NCBI GenBank assembly: GCA_017503645.1
Contig: JAFVSR010000087.1
Span: 1-64,000, forward strand
Source: Bacteroidaceae bacterium
GTDB lineage: Bacteria > Bacteroidota > Bacteroidia > Bacteroidales > Bacteroidaceae
Direction of reading: 5' to 3'
DNA length: 64,000 nt
Every line of letters starts with the position of its first letter. The stretch's first letter is position 1. Below are positions 8,050-16,709 of this stretch, piece by piece. The translations under genes were made by a program, and so were the position numbers. Below the pieces are notes generated by a model. That model was not told the origin of the DNA, ran no database searches, and saw nothing but the letters and a program-made list of their open reading frames with translations.

Positions 8050-9018
8050 TTATTCCTCTGTGATTGACACTCTTGGTTTATTACTAATATATAAATATGG
8101 ATTTCCGAACAAGTGAAGACAAGCCCATGCAGACGACGATATAAATTTATTTTTAATTACCATATTGGCCTTAAAAACAGCGTCTATTATATAATCTCCT
8201 TTTTGCAAAGAATCCAAAAAGGTAGATATCCAAGGGGTGATTATTATTGTTGGTAAACTCCACATTGGTGCTACTATGGAACAAAAACCTTTTTGAATCA
8301 ATTTCTTTACTAAAGTATGCATAGCATTGTCATAGTGTGATTGTGTAATGGTTCCTGAATGGCAAATCAACAATATGGCAACCTTTCCTGTTCCAATTGA
8401 TTCAACCATATCCAAATATGGTCTATTATTTACATAAAACACTTCTGAAGAACTAATATCATTTCCACCATGGGCACACAACAACACTAAATCACCACTT
8501 ATCGGATTCTGAGGACTTAAATCATTCTGAACAATTATATTATGCATTTTTATTTCATCTTCCGATTTGCCATATATCACATCAAAAGTAAATTCCTCAC
8601 CACCATACGGTATCCAAAACGATTTAATGAAGTCTTTTGAAAGGTTTGTTTGTGTATTTGTCTTTGACAGCACTTCACAAGAAATCACATTACATGATGG
8701 AACTAGTGCACCAACAAAACAATTATCTTTCGAAATAAATAAATGATGTGGATAAGATGCTATTTCCAAGTCTTTAATGTATAATAACCTACAAACATCT
8801 TCAGGAAACTCCATTCTGAAATGACTAAGCACCTTTAACAATTGTTCTTCTTCATCTTTTAGTTCATCATTTGATTTTATATAAATACTTTTATTCGGTT
8901 TTTTTATTTCATTATCATAATGCAGAATACTTATATGGCTATCAACTGCAATCTTTATTTCTTTTTGCGATACAGTAAGTTTCTTTGCCATCTTAAAAGT
9001 ATTATCTTTTAAAATCAT
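8050..9018 (-). CDS. CHAT-domain caspase-like protease
   Basis: Residues about 85-320 fit the CHAT fold (caspase HetF associated with TPRs): YPHHLFI and FVGALVPS in the N-terminal part, the catalytic His183 in LLCAHGGND, the catalytic Cys219 in ILLICHSGT, and the following MWSLP segment and final FGNPYLYI strand. CHAT enzymes are cysteine peptidases that in several bacterial immune systems cleave a partner once a sensor is triggered. The first 80 residues are a separate helical/strand region. It is the last gene of a minus-strand unit, 18 bp behind the 500-aa helical protein, its likely regulator or substrate. The target is unknown. The alternative in-frame Met at residue 10 could also be the start. 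Confidence 0.75.
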   Translation of the reverse strand: MILKDNTFKMAKKLTVSQKEIKIAVDSHISILHYDNEIKKPNKSIYIKSNDELKDEEEQLLKVLSHFRMEFPEDVCRLLYIKDLEIASYPHHLFISKDNCFVGALVPSCNVISCEVLSKTNTQTNLSKDFIKSFWIPYGGEEFTFDVIYGKSEDEIKMHNIIVQNDLSPQNPISGDLVLLCAHGGNDISSSEVFYVNNRPYLDMVESIGTGKVAILLICHSGTITQSHYDNAMHTLVKKLIQKGFCSIVAPMWSLPTIIITPWISTFLDSLQKGDYIIDAVFKANMVIKNKFISSSAWACLHLFGNPYLYISNKPRVSITEE

Positions 9019-9036
9019 TTTTAAATATGTTTCTTT

Positions 9037-10539
9037 TCATTTTCCTATCCAAACGACAGCATCCTTGTCATCAACAGCAAGAAGCTTTGTTAGAAGTTCA
9101 AGGTCTTCATATACAATGGTCAAATCATCCCCCACGACATCTTCTATTTCAAAACGCTTGTATCTCTCATTTATTTCCTTTATTGGCATTACGATAGAAA
9201 AATCAGTTTTTGGAGACATTGCTAAAAGAAAGCTTGAAAAATCACAATTTTTATATGACTGTTCTAGCATTTTTTTTGCGATAATCATTGCCAATTTATT
9301 ATCCATTGAATAATCTCCTCTACACCTTGTACCTTTCAGTTTAAACAGTTGCTCCTTTAGTCTTTGTGCTAAATTGTTTTCCTCAATTATATCAAAAAAC
9401 ATCTCATTGCCTTCTCGATATGCTACATGCTTGGCTGCTGTAACATATGGCATAATTCCGGAATAATCTTCGTTCGGCAACATTTCTTGTATAGACACAA
9501 GCAATGATATCCACGGCATTGCTCCATGATTAAGATTACGAAAAAAAAGTTCTCTATGCTCATCCAAAAAATTGGTAACTTCTATAACAAGATTATTCTT
9601 TTTACCAACATTTAATTTTAAAGAAAATAATGTATGATAGAAAGACATTTTGTCTAAATCAGAAGTATTTAAAGAGGCAAAACGAGTTTTTACGTTTTCT
9701 ATATCCTCTTTAGGTAAAATGCATTGCAACCTACATATTTTAAGAAATTGCCAATATATATCATAAGCATAACGCTCACTAATAACTGTACCAGTCTGAT
9801 TTAATTCAAATAAGCAAACATAATAGAAGAACAAACCTGCAATAAGGTTATTCGCACCTATATATGCTCTACTCGCTGATAAATAAGCATCTGCAAGCAT
9901 TCTTTCATTGTATCCCACTATAAAAACGCTCTCTGCAAAATCTCTTGCTTCTTGACTGTATCCAGAAGTATTCAACCTATCAATTATATTATTATATGTA
10001 TAAAACAGAAGCTCAAGCACTTTGTCCTTTTTGCATATAGGATAAATTATGTTACAGAATATAAAAGCTATTTGGAACATTTCATTTGTCCATTGAGATT
10101 TTGCTCCACAGGTTTGTATATTATATATTGCTGATGATACTACAAATCTTCTTTCTTCTTGAGTAAATGCATCTGCTATTTCCATATGCAAATCGCAAAT
10201 TTTTTGTTCTCCAGCAATGCAAGGGCCTATTCTGTCCAATAACATTGTCACGTCACCTTCATAATCATCCTTCAAATAGTCCAAATATGACATTTTTTCT
10301 TTTTTTATTATTAACGAATCTATTAAAGGTCGTAATTTTACAAAGAAATATGATACGCAAGTTACAGGTATGCGTTCCATCTGTCCTAAAGATATTTGGA
10401 TGACATCACGACAATTTTCATAGTTCTGCATAACATATGGTATTAGATTATTTATCATTTCATGAAAAATATCAAGTTGTCTTTCAGAATTAGGCTCTAC
10501 CACAATTCTATCTACATATTCTTTAATTCCCTTTTTCAT
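9037..10539 (-). CDS. All-helical 500-aa protein of the CHAT operon
   Basis: I recognise no named family. The protein is predicted almost wholly helical, with repeated pairs of hydrophobic helices rich in Tyr/Phe/Leu (FYYVCLFEL, FSLKLNVG) reminiscent of a TPR-like or HEAT-like solenoid; no canonical TPR consensus is visible. The C-terminus (about 460-500) changes to a mixed segment ending DAVVWIGK. CHAT proteases are very often paired with or fused to TPR proteins, so its position between the nuclease-peptidase fusion (14 bp) and the CHAT gene (18 bp) suggests a sensor, scaffold or cleavage substrate. That role is inference. Confidence 0.6.
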   Translation of the reverse strand: MKKGIKEYVDRIVVEPNSERQLDIFHEMINNLIPYVMQNYENCRDVIQISLGQMERIPVTCVSYFFVKLRPLIDSLIIKKEKMSYLDYLKDDYEGDVTMLLDRIGPCIAGEQKICDLHMEIADAFTQEERRFVVSSAIYNIQTCGAKSQWTNEMFQIAFIFCNIIYPICKKDKVLELLFYTYNNIIDRLNTSGYSQEARDFAESVFIVGYNERMLADAYLSASRAYIGANNLIAGLFFYYVCLFELNQTGTVISERYAYDIYWQFLKICRLQCILPKEDIENVKTRFASLNTSDLDKMSFYHTLFSLKLNVGKKNNLVIEVTNFLDEHRELFFRNLNHGAMPWISLLVSIQEMLPNEDYSGIMPYVTAAKHVAYREGNEMFFDIIEENNLAQRLKEQLFKLKGTRCRGDYSMDNKLAMIIAKKMLEQSYKNCDFSSFLLAMSPKTDFSIVMPIKEINERYKRFEIEDVVGDDLTIVYEDLELLTKLLAVDDKDAVVWIGK

Positions 10540-10553
10540 ACACCTCTTGATAT

Positions 10554-11777
10554 TTATAATCTACTTAATATTCGATTGACTCTCTGCGGAGTTCTGTAAT
10601 CATCGATCAACAATCCCTCTTTTATTAGCCTAATTTTTACGACTTGTTTTGAAACATTAAATATTTCTGAAAGTTTTTTTAAGACCATGTCCACCGTCTT
10701 GACATTTTCTATTTGACTATTTAAATAAAATCTACCTTTTAAGTTGTTTGTAATTAATAATAACTTATCTACTTCAACAAGTAACCGTTCTTGAGGTATA
10801 AGTAGAAACGAAGCAAACTTATTTGCTTGTTGTTCCATTCTTTTGATTAAATCATCTTGCAACAATTTTATTTTATCTAGACTATAATCAAAAAAGTTCT
10901 TTGCATGATCTTTAATATAAGACTCATGCAAACATATATGTCCAATCTCGTGTGCTAGCGTGAAGTTTCTTCTGTGCTCATCATTTATAATCTCATTCGA
11001 TAGAGTAACAACTCGATCTTCAAAAGAGAACATCCCCAACACACCATCATTTAGATTATCAAACCGAATCTTAATCTCAGGAAAAATATTAGCAAGCACC
11101 TCTCCCGCTATATCATTTGTTTGAAAGATACACTTTTTGTATAATTCATTAGCCTTGTTTTTAATAGTTTCATCCTTATAATAAGGTATAAATACTTTAT
11201 TCTTCTCAGATATTGCCGCACCAAACTTCTGCAAAAAATCTAATAGGTCTACAAAGTTCCCATCATTATACAATACAGGCATGCATCCAACAGAAGATTT
11301 ACCTAACAGTATATCCATCAAATATTCAGTTTGCATGTGTGTATTTCTTGCAGTGTACCACTCCATGTCATTATTGGCGAAAACAGCCAAAGCAATATGA
11401 TCTTTTCTTGCTTGTTCAATTTCTGTTTTAGAATACCCTATTGTTGAAACCATACATCCTTTGATGCCGCTTTTAGATATGCAGTTTATCTTTGCTGCAA
11501 ATTCATCCAGGTCAGAAATATCCACTTTGTGTGAATAATTTTTACATTCAAGAATTATTAGAGAACTCCATTCTTTACTTTTTGCATGAGGATTGTAGGT
11601 CTCTATGGTAATATCAAAATCTATTTCACGTTTTGTAGCTGCACACTTATATTTTTTGTGTTTAAAAATTCTAGAGTAAGTCTTTGTTGCCCCCATAAAA
11701 CCTTCTGAGTCAAGTAGTGATGACACATAATCAAAAACTTTATTCTCAAAATCTGCCCCCAGTTTAGTTGTGTTCAT
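10554..11777 (-). CDS. Fusion of PD-(D/E)XK nuclease-like domain and ImmA/IrrE metallopeptidase
   Basis: The N-terminal domain (about 1-140) looks like a restriction-endonuclease/Mrr-type fold: EIDFD (Asp53) followed by LIILECKNY (Glu77-Cys78-Lys79), the D...ExK signature, with the helix DISDLDEFAAK after it. The second half holds an ImmA/IrrE-type zinc peptidase: FTLAHEIGHICLHE (HEIGH at 276-280) and a later helix QQANKFASFLLIP with the third-ligand pattern. The C-terminus (about 350-400) has a helix-turn-helix-like stretch (LSEIFNVSKQVVKIRLIKE). ImmA-type enzymes cleave repressors in mobile elements such as ICEBs1. Here it could sense damage or foreign DNA and release a repressor, or control the CHAT partner. 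It is the second gene of the minus-strand unit. Confidence 0.8.
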   Translation of the reverse strand: MNTTKLGADFENKVFDYVSSLLDSEGFMGATKTYSRIFKHKKYKCAATKREIDFDITIETYNPHAKSKEWSSLIILECKNYSHKVDISDLDEFAAKINCISKSGIKGCMVSTIGYSKTEIEQARKDHIALAVFANNDMEWYTARNTHMQTEYLMDILLGKSSVGCMPVLYNDGNFVDLLDFLQKFGAAISEKNKVFIPYYKDETIKNKANELYKKCIFQTNDIAGEVLANIFPEIKIRFDNLNDGVLGMFSFEDRVVTLSNEIINDEHRRNFTLAHEIGHICLHESYIKDHAKNFFDYSLDKIKLLQDDLIKRMEQQANKFASFLLIPQERLLVEVDKLLLITNNLKGRFYLNSQIENVKTVDMVLKKLSEIFNVSKQVVKIRLIKEGLLIDDYRTPQRVNRILSRL

Positions 11778-11838
11778 AATTCATTATTTTAATTTAATTC
11801 AGTCTACTAACATTAACAGAATATCCAAATTGCATTAA

Positions 11839-12771
11839 TCAGTTTTCAGCTACTTTTTCATTTGTTCTACTAGCAAACTCAGACAATATACTTTTTACAT
11901 AATGCACTGGCAGATCATCATCATATAATGCGGATACCATTTTATCTTCAATAAGTGGAATTTCATTAGAATACAATATATTCAACAAATTAAGAACTTT
12001 TCCTATTAATGAACTGGCTATACTTAAAATCGGTTCAAAAGTTTCATCTGTATTATCTATCAACAAATTGCTTGTACTTAAACCATGTACAAATTCTGAA
12101 AGCAATGAAAAAAAAACAGAATCAACAGGAAGGTTGGCATAAGAATATAATTCAGTCCAACTATAATATTTTATATTACTCTCTGAAATGTCTTTAAATT
12201 TCCATTTTCTGTTGTTTATTAATATATCTATTGTTTGCTTATGTGTCTTATAGATTGATAGATTTTGTATTTCATTTTTAGCTAACAAGTAAGCTTCATT
12301 ATAATTATTGTATGCATTATCTATTTGTTCCTTAAGTTGTTCATATTCTTCTTTCTGGATTTTGCCATCATATTTTAAGTCAATAGGAAGATTTTTCATT
12401 CGACCATACAAACCGTCCATGATAAATAAGTAGTGCCTTATTTTTTTTATTTCTAAGTCTGGTTCGGTATAAATTAATATCATCGAGCTGATAATATCAG
12501 CCAAGGAACGAAGAATAATGTTGGATACTACATAATCTTTATTACGAACCACAACAGAATATAGAGTTCCTGTGATTTTAACAATTTTTTCTATAATTAT
12601 CAATGGATACGCCTTAATATCATCAATAGATTTGTTTGGATGAATTTTACGTAAATATAATGCTTCATGTCTTAATAAAACATGAATGACCCTAAAGTAC
12701 TCTTCATAAGACAAATTTCTTTCATCTAATTCCGGGGTACTTATATGTAATCTACTCATATCAATAAACAT
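11839..12771 (-). CDS. Helical protein, first gene of the CHAT operon (weakly DUF5677-like)
   Basis: The 310-aa product is predicted mostly helical with no signal peptide. It has the pattern of DUF5677-type proteins: an early helix with a conserved Arg (NIILRSLADIISSMILIY) and a later SLLSEFVHGLS segment with a conserved His, a layout also seen in HEPN-like helical domains. The DUF5677 assignment is tentative. A good Bacteroidota -7 box lies 17 bp upstream of the ATG, so this gene opens the operon that runs to 8050. The gap to the next gene is 61 bp, so a second internal promoter cannot be excluded. Confidence 0.6.
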   Translation of the reverse strand: MFIDMSRLHISTPELDERNLSYEEYFRVIHVLLRHEALYLRKIHPNKSIDDIKAYPLIIIEKIVKITGTLYSVVVRNKDYVVSNIILRSLADIISSMILIYTEPDLEIKKIRHYLFIMDGLYGRMKNLPIDLKYDGKIQKEEYEQLKEQIDNAYNNYNEAYLLAKNEIQNLSIYKTHKQTIDILINNRKWKFKDISESNIKYYSWTELYSYANLPVDSVFFSLLSEFVHGLSTSNLLIDNTDETFEPILSIASSLIGKVLNLLNILYSNEIPLIEDKMVSALYDDDLPVHYVKSILSEFASRTNEKVAEN

Positions 12772-12787
12772 TTATTTTTTTGTAATA

Positions 12788-12796
12788 ACAAATATA
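12788..12796 (-). promoter_or_regulatory. Bacteroidota-type -7 box for the CHAT operon
   Basis: TATATTTGT on the minus strand is a perfect TAnnTTTG(Y) box 17 bp upstream of the first operon ATG at 12771, implying a very short leader. It points away from the plus-strand box at 12849. Confidence 0.6.
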
Positions 12797-12848
12797 GTGC
12801 ATTTTTTCACTTTTTACAGTTTGCTATTGAACATAAAACAATTTTAAT

Positions 12849-12857
12849 TATTTTTGC
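12849..12857 (+). promoter_or_regulatory. Bacteroidota-type promoter for the structured leader RNA
   Basis: TATTTTTGC at 12849-12857 is a perfect TAnnTTTGC -7 box; TTG at 12827-12829 lies 19 nt upstream, the usual -33 spacing. The predicted start (about 12863) falls on the first base of a strong hairpin. Confidence 0.55.
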
Positions 12858-12862
12858 ATTTG

Positions 12863-13194
12863 CATATCGCTTGCAGAAGCCCGATATGGGTTATGTGGGA
12901 GGGTGCAATATTTTATTGGAAAGCGTTTACTAACGCTCTTTCTTGGCTGTCTGGAACTTCGCAACTTCTAATCTCTGTCAAGAATGTAGCAGCGGTAGAT
13001 GCCTTGTGGTGTGTCTATGCATACCGTTTACACTATGGTTGTTGATGTTTATACATCATTGACAACTGTTGGTGTATAGGTTTGTTATATACATACAGCG
13101 TGAGGCTTCTGCGTTGCTCGTTCAACAGAGATAGGCAATGCGAAGGCCTCAGATAGCGGGACGAGTAACAGGTATGGACTCTCACGCTTTTTTT
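12863..13194 (+). ncRNA. Structured leader or non-coding RNA upstream of dndC
   Basis: About 330 nt with no convincing coding frame but a chain of hairpins: CATATC-GCTT/AAGC-GATATG (12863-12888), AGCGTT/AACGCT (12922-12937), GTTGT.GATG/CATC..ACAAC (13038-13066), and a compound final hairpin closed by AGCGTGAG (13097-13104) and CTCACGCT (13181-13188) with seven T behind it (to 13194), which works as a terminator. A good promoter sits immediately upstream. It may be an independent small RNA or an attenuating leader of the dnd operon. I do not recognise it as a named RNA family, and there is no reverse transcriptase nearby to suggest a retron. Confidence 0.55.
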
Positions 13195-13269
13195 GTGCCG
13201 TATTGATGCACTAATAGAAATCATCAGAGTTCCTTACTACTTTATATAAATTAAAATTACTTATCAGTA

Positions 13270-14598
13270 ATGAACTCTCGAATTGAGAATATTATACTAG
13301 AATTGATGGATCAGTACCTTGAAGATGATAGGTATAATCGTCCATGGATTATAGGCTTTAGTGGCGGAAAAGATTCTACAGTCTTGCTTACTTTAGTATG
13401 GTTAGCCCTTACTAGATTAAAGGAGCAAGGAATAAAACTAAACCGAAATGTGTATGTCGTATGTAATGATACAATGGTTGAGAATCCTGTAATTGAGGAG
13501 TATGTAACAACTGTATTGTCTACTATCAGACGCGCTGCTAAAGAGCAATCTTTACCAATAAATGTACATACGACAACTCCTGATTTAGAAGATACTTTCT
13601 GGTGTTGTGTAATTGGTAAAGGTTACCCAGTGCCAAACAATTCTTTCAGGTTTTGTACTGAAAAGATGAAAATAAAACCCACTTCAACTTTTATAACAAA
13701 TCAAGTTGCATCAGACGGTGAGGCAATTGTTCTCATTGGAACTAGACGTTCTGAAAGTCAACAACGTTCTAAATCTGTTGCAAAACACGAAATCAAAGGA
13801 CATCGTTTATCAAAACACCCTCTTAATCCAAACACATTCACCTATGCTCCAATTAAGGAACTAATGCTTGAAGAAGTTTGGTGGATAATCAACTCTATAC
13901 CATGTCCCTGGGGATTTGATAACAAAGTGTTGTTTAAGATTTATGCAGAAGCTTCTGCAGATGATTATGAGTGTCCAACTGTTGTTACAGATGACCAACA
14001 TCGTTCTTGTGGTCAAAGTCGTTTTGGATGTTGGATTTGTACTGTCGTTAAAGAAGATAAATCGATGTCTTCTCTTATCAAAAATGGTGTTAATTGGATG
14101 AAACCTTTACTTGATTACAGAGATAGACTTATTGCAAACAGGAATGTTTCAGAACTGAGATGTTCTACTCGACGAAATGGACAGTTAGCCGTTGATGAGT
14201 CTGGACACAATATGGGTAACTATACTATGGAGTACAGAATTCAGTTGCTTCGCGAATTGTTACAAGTACAGAAGGATACTCAACAATATCGGTCTAGTAT
14301 TGATCTCATAACTAGCCAGGAACTTATTGCAATTCAGGTAATTTGGTATAGAGACGGTAATTTTACGACAACTGTAAATGACATATATAATGAAGTTTAT
14401 GGATATAGTATTGCTAATGACAATATAGGCTTAACTGAACGTATTCTTTTGGAACAAGTTTCTTCACCAGAGCATTGTCAACTAATTAATGAACTACTTG
14501 CACTTCAAAAAAACAAAGTTTTGTTAATGAAGAAATATGGACTTCAAACAGATCTCGAAGCAAGATTAGAATCTTTTATTAAGGAACGTGATTTATGA
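13270..14598 (+). CDS. dndC: DNA phosphorothioation protein DndC (PP-loop sulfurtransferase)
   Basis: DndC activates the DNA backbone for sulfur insertion, using ATP and an Fe-S cluster. The 442-aa product has the PP-loop at 31-36 (GFSGGKDST), a CTEKMKIKP segment, GTRRSESQQR and a Cys cluster CGQSRFGCWIC (about 247-257) expected to hold the cluster; these are the DndC hallmarks within the PAPS-reductase superfamily. The length fits the family. It is the first gene of the operon and overlaps dndD by 4 bp. No dndB regulator lies upstream and no dndA cysteine desulfurase is in the window, so the sulfur donor is probably a chromosomal IscS/NifS-type enzyme (inference). Confidence 0.93.
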   Translation: MNSRIENIILELMDQYLEDDRYNRPWIIGFSGGKDSTVLLTLVWLALTRLKEQGIKLNRNVYVVCNDTMVENPVIEEYVTTVLSTIRRAAKEQSLPINVHTTTPDLEDTFWCCVIGKGYPVPNNSFRFCTEKMKIKPTSTFITNQVASDGEAIVLIGTRRSESQQRSKSVAKHEIKGHRLSKHPLNPNTFTYAPIKELMLEEVWWIINSIPCPWGFDNKVLFKIYAEASADDYECPTVVTDDQHRSCGQSRFGCWICTVVKEDKSMSSLIKNGVNWMKPLLDYRDRLIANRNVSELRCSTRRNGQLAVDESGHNMGNYTMEYRIQLLRELLQVQKDTQQYRSSIDLITSQELIAIQVIWYRDGNFTTTVNDIYNEVYGYSIANDNIGLTERILLEQVSSPEHCQLINELLALQKNKVLLMKKYGLQTDLEARLESFIKERDL

Positions 14599-16709
14599 TT
14601 ATAAGTAGTATTACACTAAATAATTATCGTTTATACAAGGGGACTAATAAGATTTCATTTGAAAATAATGGTTCTCAAAATATATATTTAATCTCCGGTG
14701 AGAATGGATTTGGTAAAACAACATTTCTCCATTCTCTTTTATGGTGTTTATATGGTCGTCTTGTTGCAGACGTAGAGGTAAACATCAGAAAAGAGTTAAT
14801 GTCATATGGATACAACACACTTCTTAAAAACAATCTTAATCACACTCAAAAGACTTTGGTTGAGAAACTAGACAAACAAATAGTCTCTAAGATTAAGAAA
14901 ACAGGATATAACTCTGAAACAGAGGATTATAAATCAATATCTCAATATTATGTTGAGATAGAATTTTCAGAAGTTGTAATACCGTCCATTCCTTGTTCAT
15001 CTTTGATTGTAAAACGTGGGTATGATTATATTACAGAGAAAGAATTTGTGGATATTTATATCGATGGAGCTAAGAATGAACTTACCAATGAAATTGGACC
15101 GGATATTTTTATCAATGACTTTATTCTAAATAAAGATATTGCGAGATTCTTCTTCTTTGACTCAGAACAGATTGTTGCGTTAGCTGAAACAAATACTGCT
15201 GCAGAAAGGCGTAAGTTGTGTTCTGCTTATAATGAAGTACTTGGTGTTAGAAAATATGAGGATCTTAAACACAATCTCGAAAATGTTCGTTTACGTTTCC
15301 GTAAAAAATCGTCAGATGTAGATACGCGAAATAAATTGTTTGCATTACTAAAAAAACAGAAAAGTAAACGAGGTGAAATAGATTATCTTAACGATGCTTC
15401 AAACTCTTTAGATTCGGAGTTGAATGAGCTATTAGCTAAAAATCAAGAGCTACATGAAAGATTGATAAGAGAGGGGAATAATGCGACAGTTCAAGAAATA
15501 GAGAGGTTGCAGTCTGTGTTGGATGTTACTAAAGAAAAGGATAATGAATACAAATCTCTTTTGAAGAATTATCTTGAATATGCACCATTGGCAATGGTTG
15601 GTCGATTGCTTGTGCAAACTAAAGATGTTGTCTCAAAAGATTATAATATTTCCAAAACAAGTGCAGAATTAAATAATCGAAATTTGATTATTTCAGATAT
15701 AACATCTGATCTATTACTTTTAATACAGGATGCCGATATTTCTAATGAACAAAAATTTACATTGCTTGAAAAAACACGAGGTATTTTGAATAAATATCAG
15801 AGTGAACTCTCAAATGAATCAACATTGACAACTTTATCACACGAAGACTACAACGAATTTATCTCGGTGTTCTCTTTTATTGTTTCTACTTATCGTTCTG
15901 AGTTTGAGAGATTGGCGGAAGATTATAAAAAAAATAAGCAAATCCTCGAGAGAACGTCTAGAAGACTTGCAAATATTCAGTCAAAAGAGAATGATGCCTT
16001 AATCAAAAATATTAGAGTTGAAAAAAATACGATTGAAAAAGGTATAGAGCAAATACACGATAATATTAGGAAGTTGCACGTTCAAATTGGTACTGCGACT
16101 CAAGAACTTGCAACAATTTCCAAACAAGTTACTGAACTAAGCAAAAAGGTTAACTTGTCTGATGTTGACTCACTCAAAGATGAACTGGCAGACCAACTTA
16201 TTTCAGAGCTTAATCAATTTCTTTATTCTCTTAAAGAGGAAAAGAAATATTCTCTTGAACGTCGAATAAAAAACATATTAAATTCTTTGATGCACAAAGA
16301 GGACTTTATTGATAAGGTAGAGGTTAATATCGTAAATGAAGATATGGATATTGTTTTGTATTCATCTAGTGGAGGTGTAATAAATAAGGATTCATTGTCT
16401 AAGGGTGAACAACAATTATATGCAACATCAATTTTAAAGTCGTTAGTTGAAGAGTCTGGAATCCAATTCCCAGTCTTTATTGATAGTCCTTTACAAAAGT
16501 TTGATAAAAGTCACGCAACTAAGATTATAACAGAGTTCTATCCTCAAATTTCTAAACAAGTAATATTGTTTCCATTGCTTTATAAGGAATTGACTCCTGA
16601 CGAACTAGAAGTTATGAAACCATTAATTAATAGTGCGTACCTTATAAATAATGCTGTAACTCACTCGTATTTTGAACGAATTGATATAGACAACATAATG
16701 CCTTTATGA
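14595..16709 (+). CDS. dndD: DNA phosphorothioation ATPase DndD (SMC-like)
   Basis: DndD is the SMC/Rad50-like ATPase of the modification complex, thought to open or position DNA for sulfur exchange. The 704-aa protein has Walker A SGENGFGKTTFLHSLL (about residue 35), long central coiled coils (about 200-540) and a C-terminal ATPase half with the signature LSKGEQQLYATS and Walker B/D-loop region FPVFIDSPLQKFD. There is no CxxC hook, as expected for DndD and unlike the second SMC protein downstream. Its start overlaps the dndC stop, and its stop overlaps the dndE start (ATGA), which indicates translational coupling. Confidence 0.9.
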   Translation: MIISSITLNNYRLYKGTNKISFENNGSQNIYLISGENGFGKTTFLHSLLWCLYGRLVADVEVNIRKELMSYGYNTLLKNNLNHTQKTLVEKLDKQIVSKIKKTGYNSETEDYKSISQYYVEIEFSEVVIPSIPCSSLIVKRGYDYITEKEFVDIYIDGAKNELTNEIGPDIFINDFILNKDIARFFFFDSEQIVALAETNTAAERRKLCSAYNEVLGVRKYEDLKHNLENVRLRFRKKSSDVDTRNKLFALLKKQKSKRGEIDYLNDASNSLDSELNELLAKNQELHERLIREGNNATVQEIERLQSVLDVTKEKDNEYKSLLKNYLEYAPLAMVGRLLVQTKDVVSKDYNISKTSAELNNRNLIISDITSDLLLLIQDADISNEQKFTLLEKTRGILNKYQSELSNESTLTTLSHEDYNEFISVFSFIVSTYRSEFERLAEDYKKNKQILERTSRRLANIQSKENDALIKNIRVEKNTIEKGIEQIHDNIRKLHVQIGTATQELATISKQVTELSKKVNLSDVDSLKDELADQLISELNQFLYSLKEEKKYSLERRIKNILNSLMHKEDFIDKVEVNIVNEDMDIVLYSSSGGVINKDSLSKGEQQLYATSILKSLVEESGIQFPVFIDSPLQKFDKSHATKIITEFYPQISKQVILFPLLYKELTPDELEVMKPLINSAYLINNAVTHSYFERIDIDNIMPL

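Noticed and set aside
12854..13045. A 63-codon plus-strand frame in the dndC upstream region
   Set aside because: It overlaps several strong hairpins, has odd composition (Trp- and Cys-rich) and no coding character; the RNA reading explains the sequence better.
12863..13194. Retron or diversity-generating retroelement RNA
   Set aside because: The hairpins and terminator are suggestive, but no reverse transcriptase or template/variable repeat pair is present nearby.
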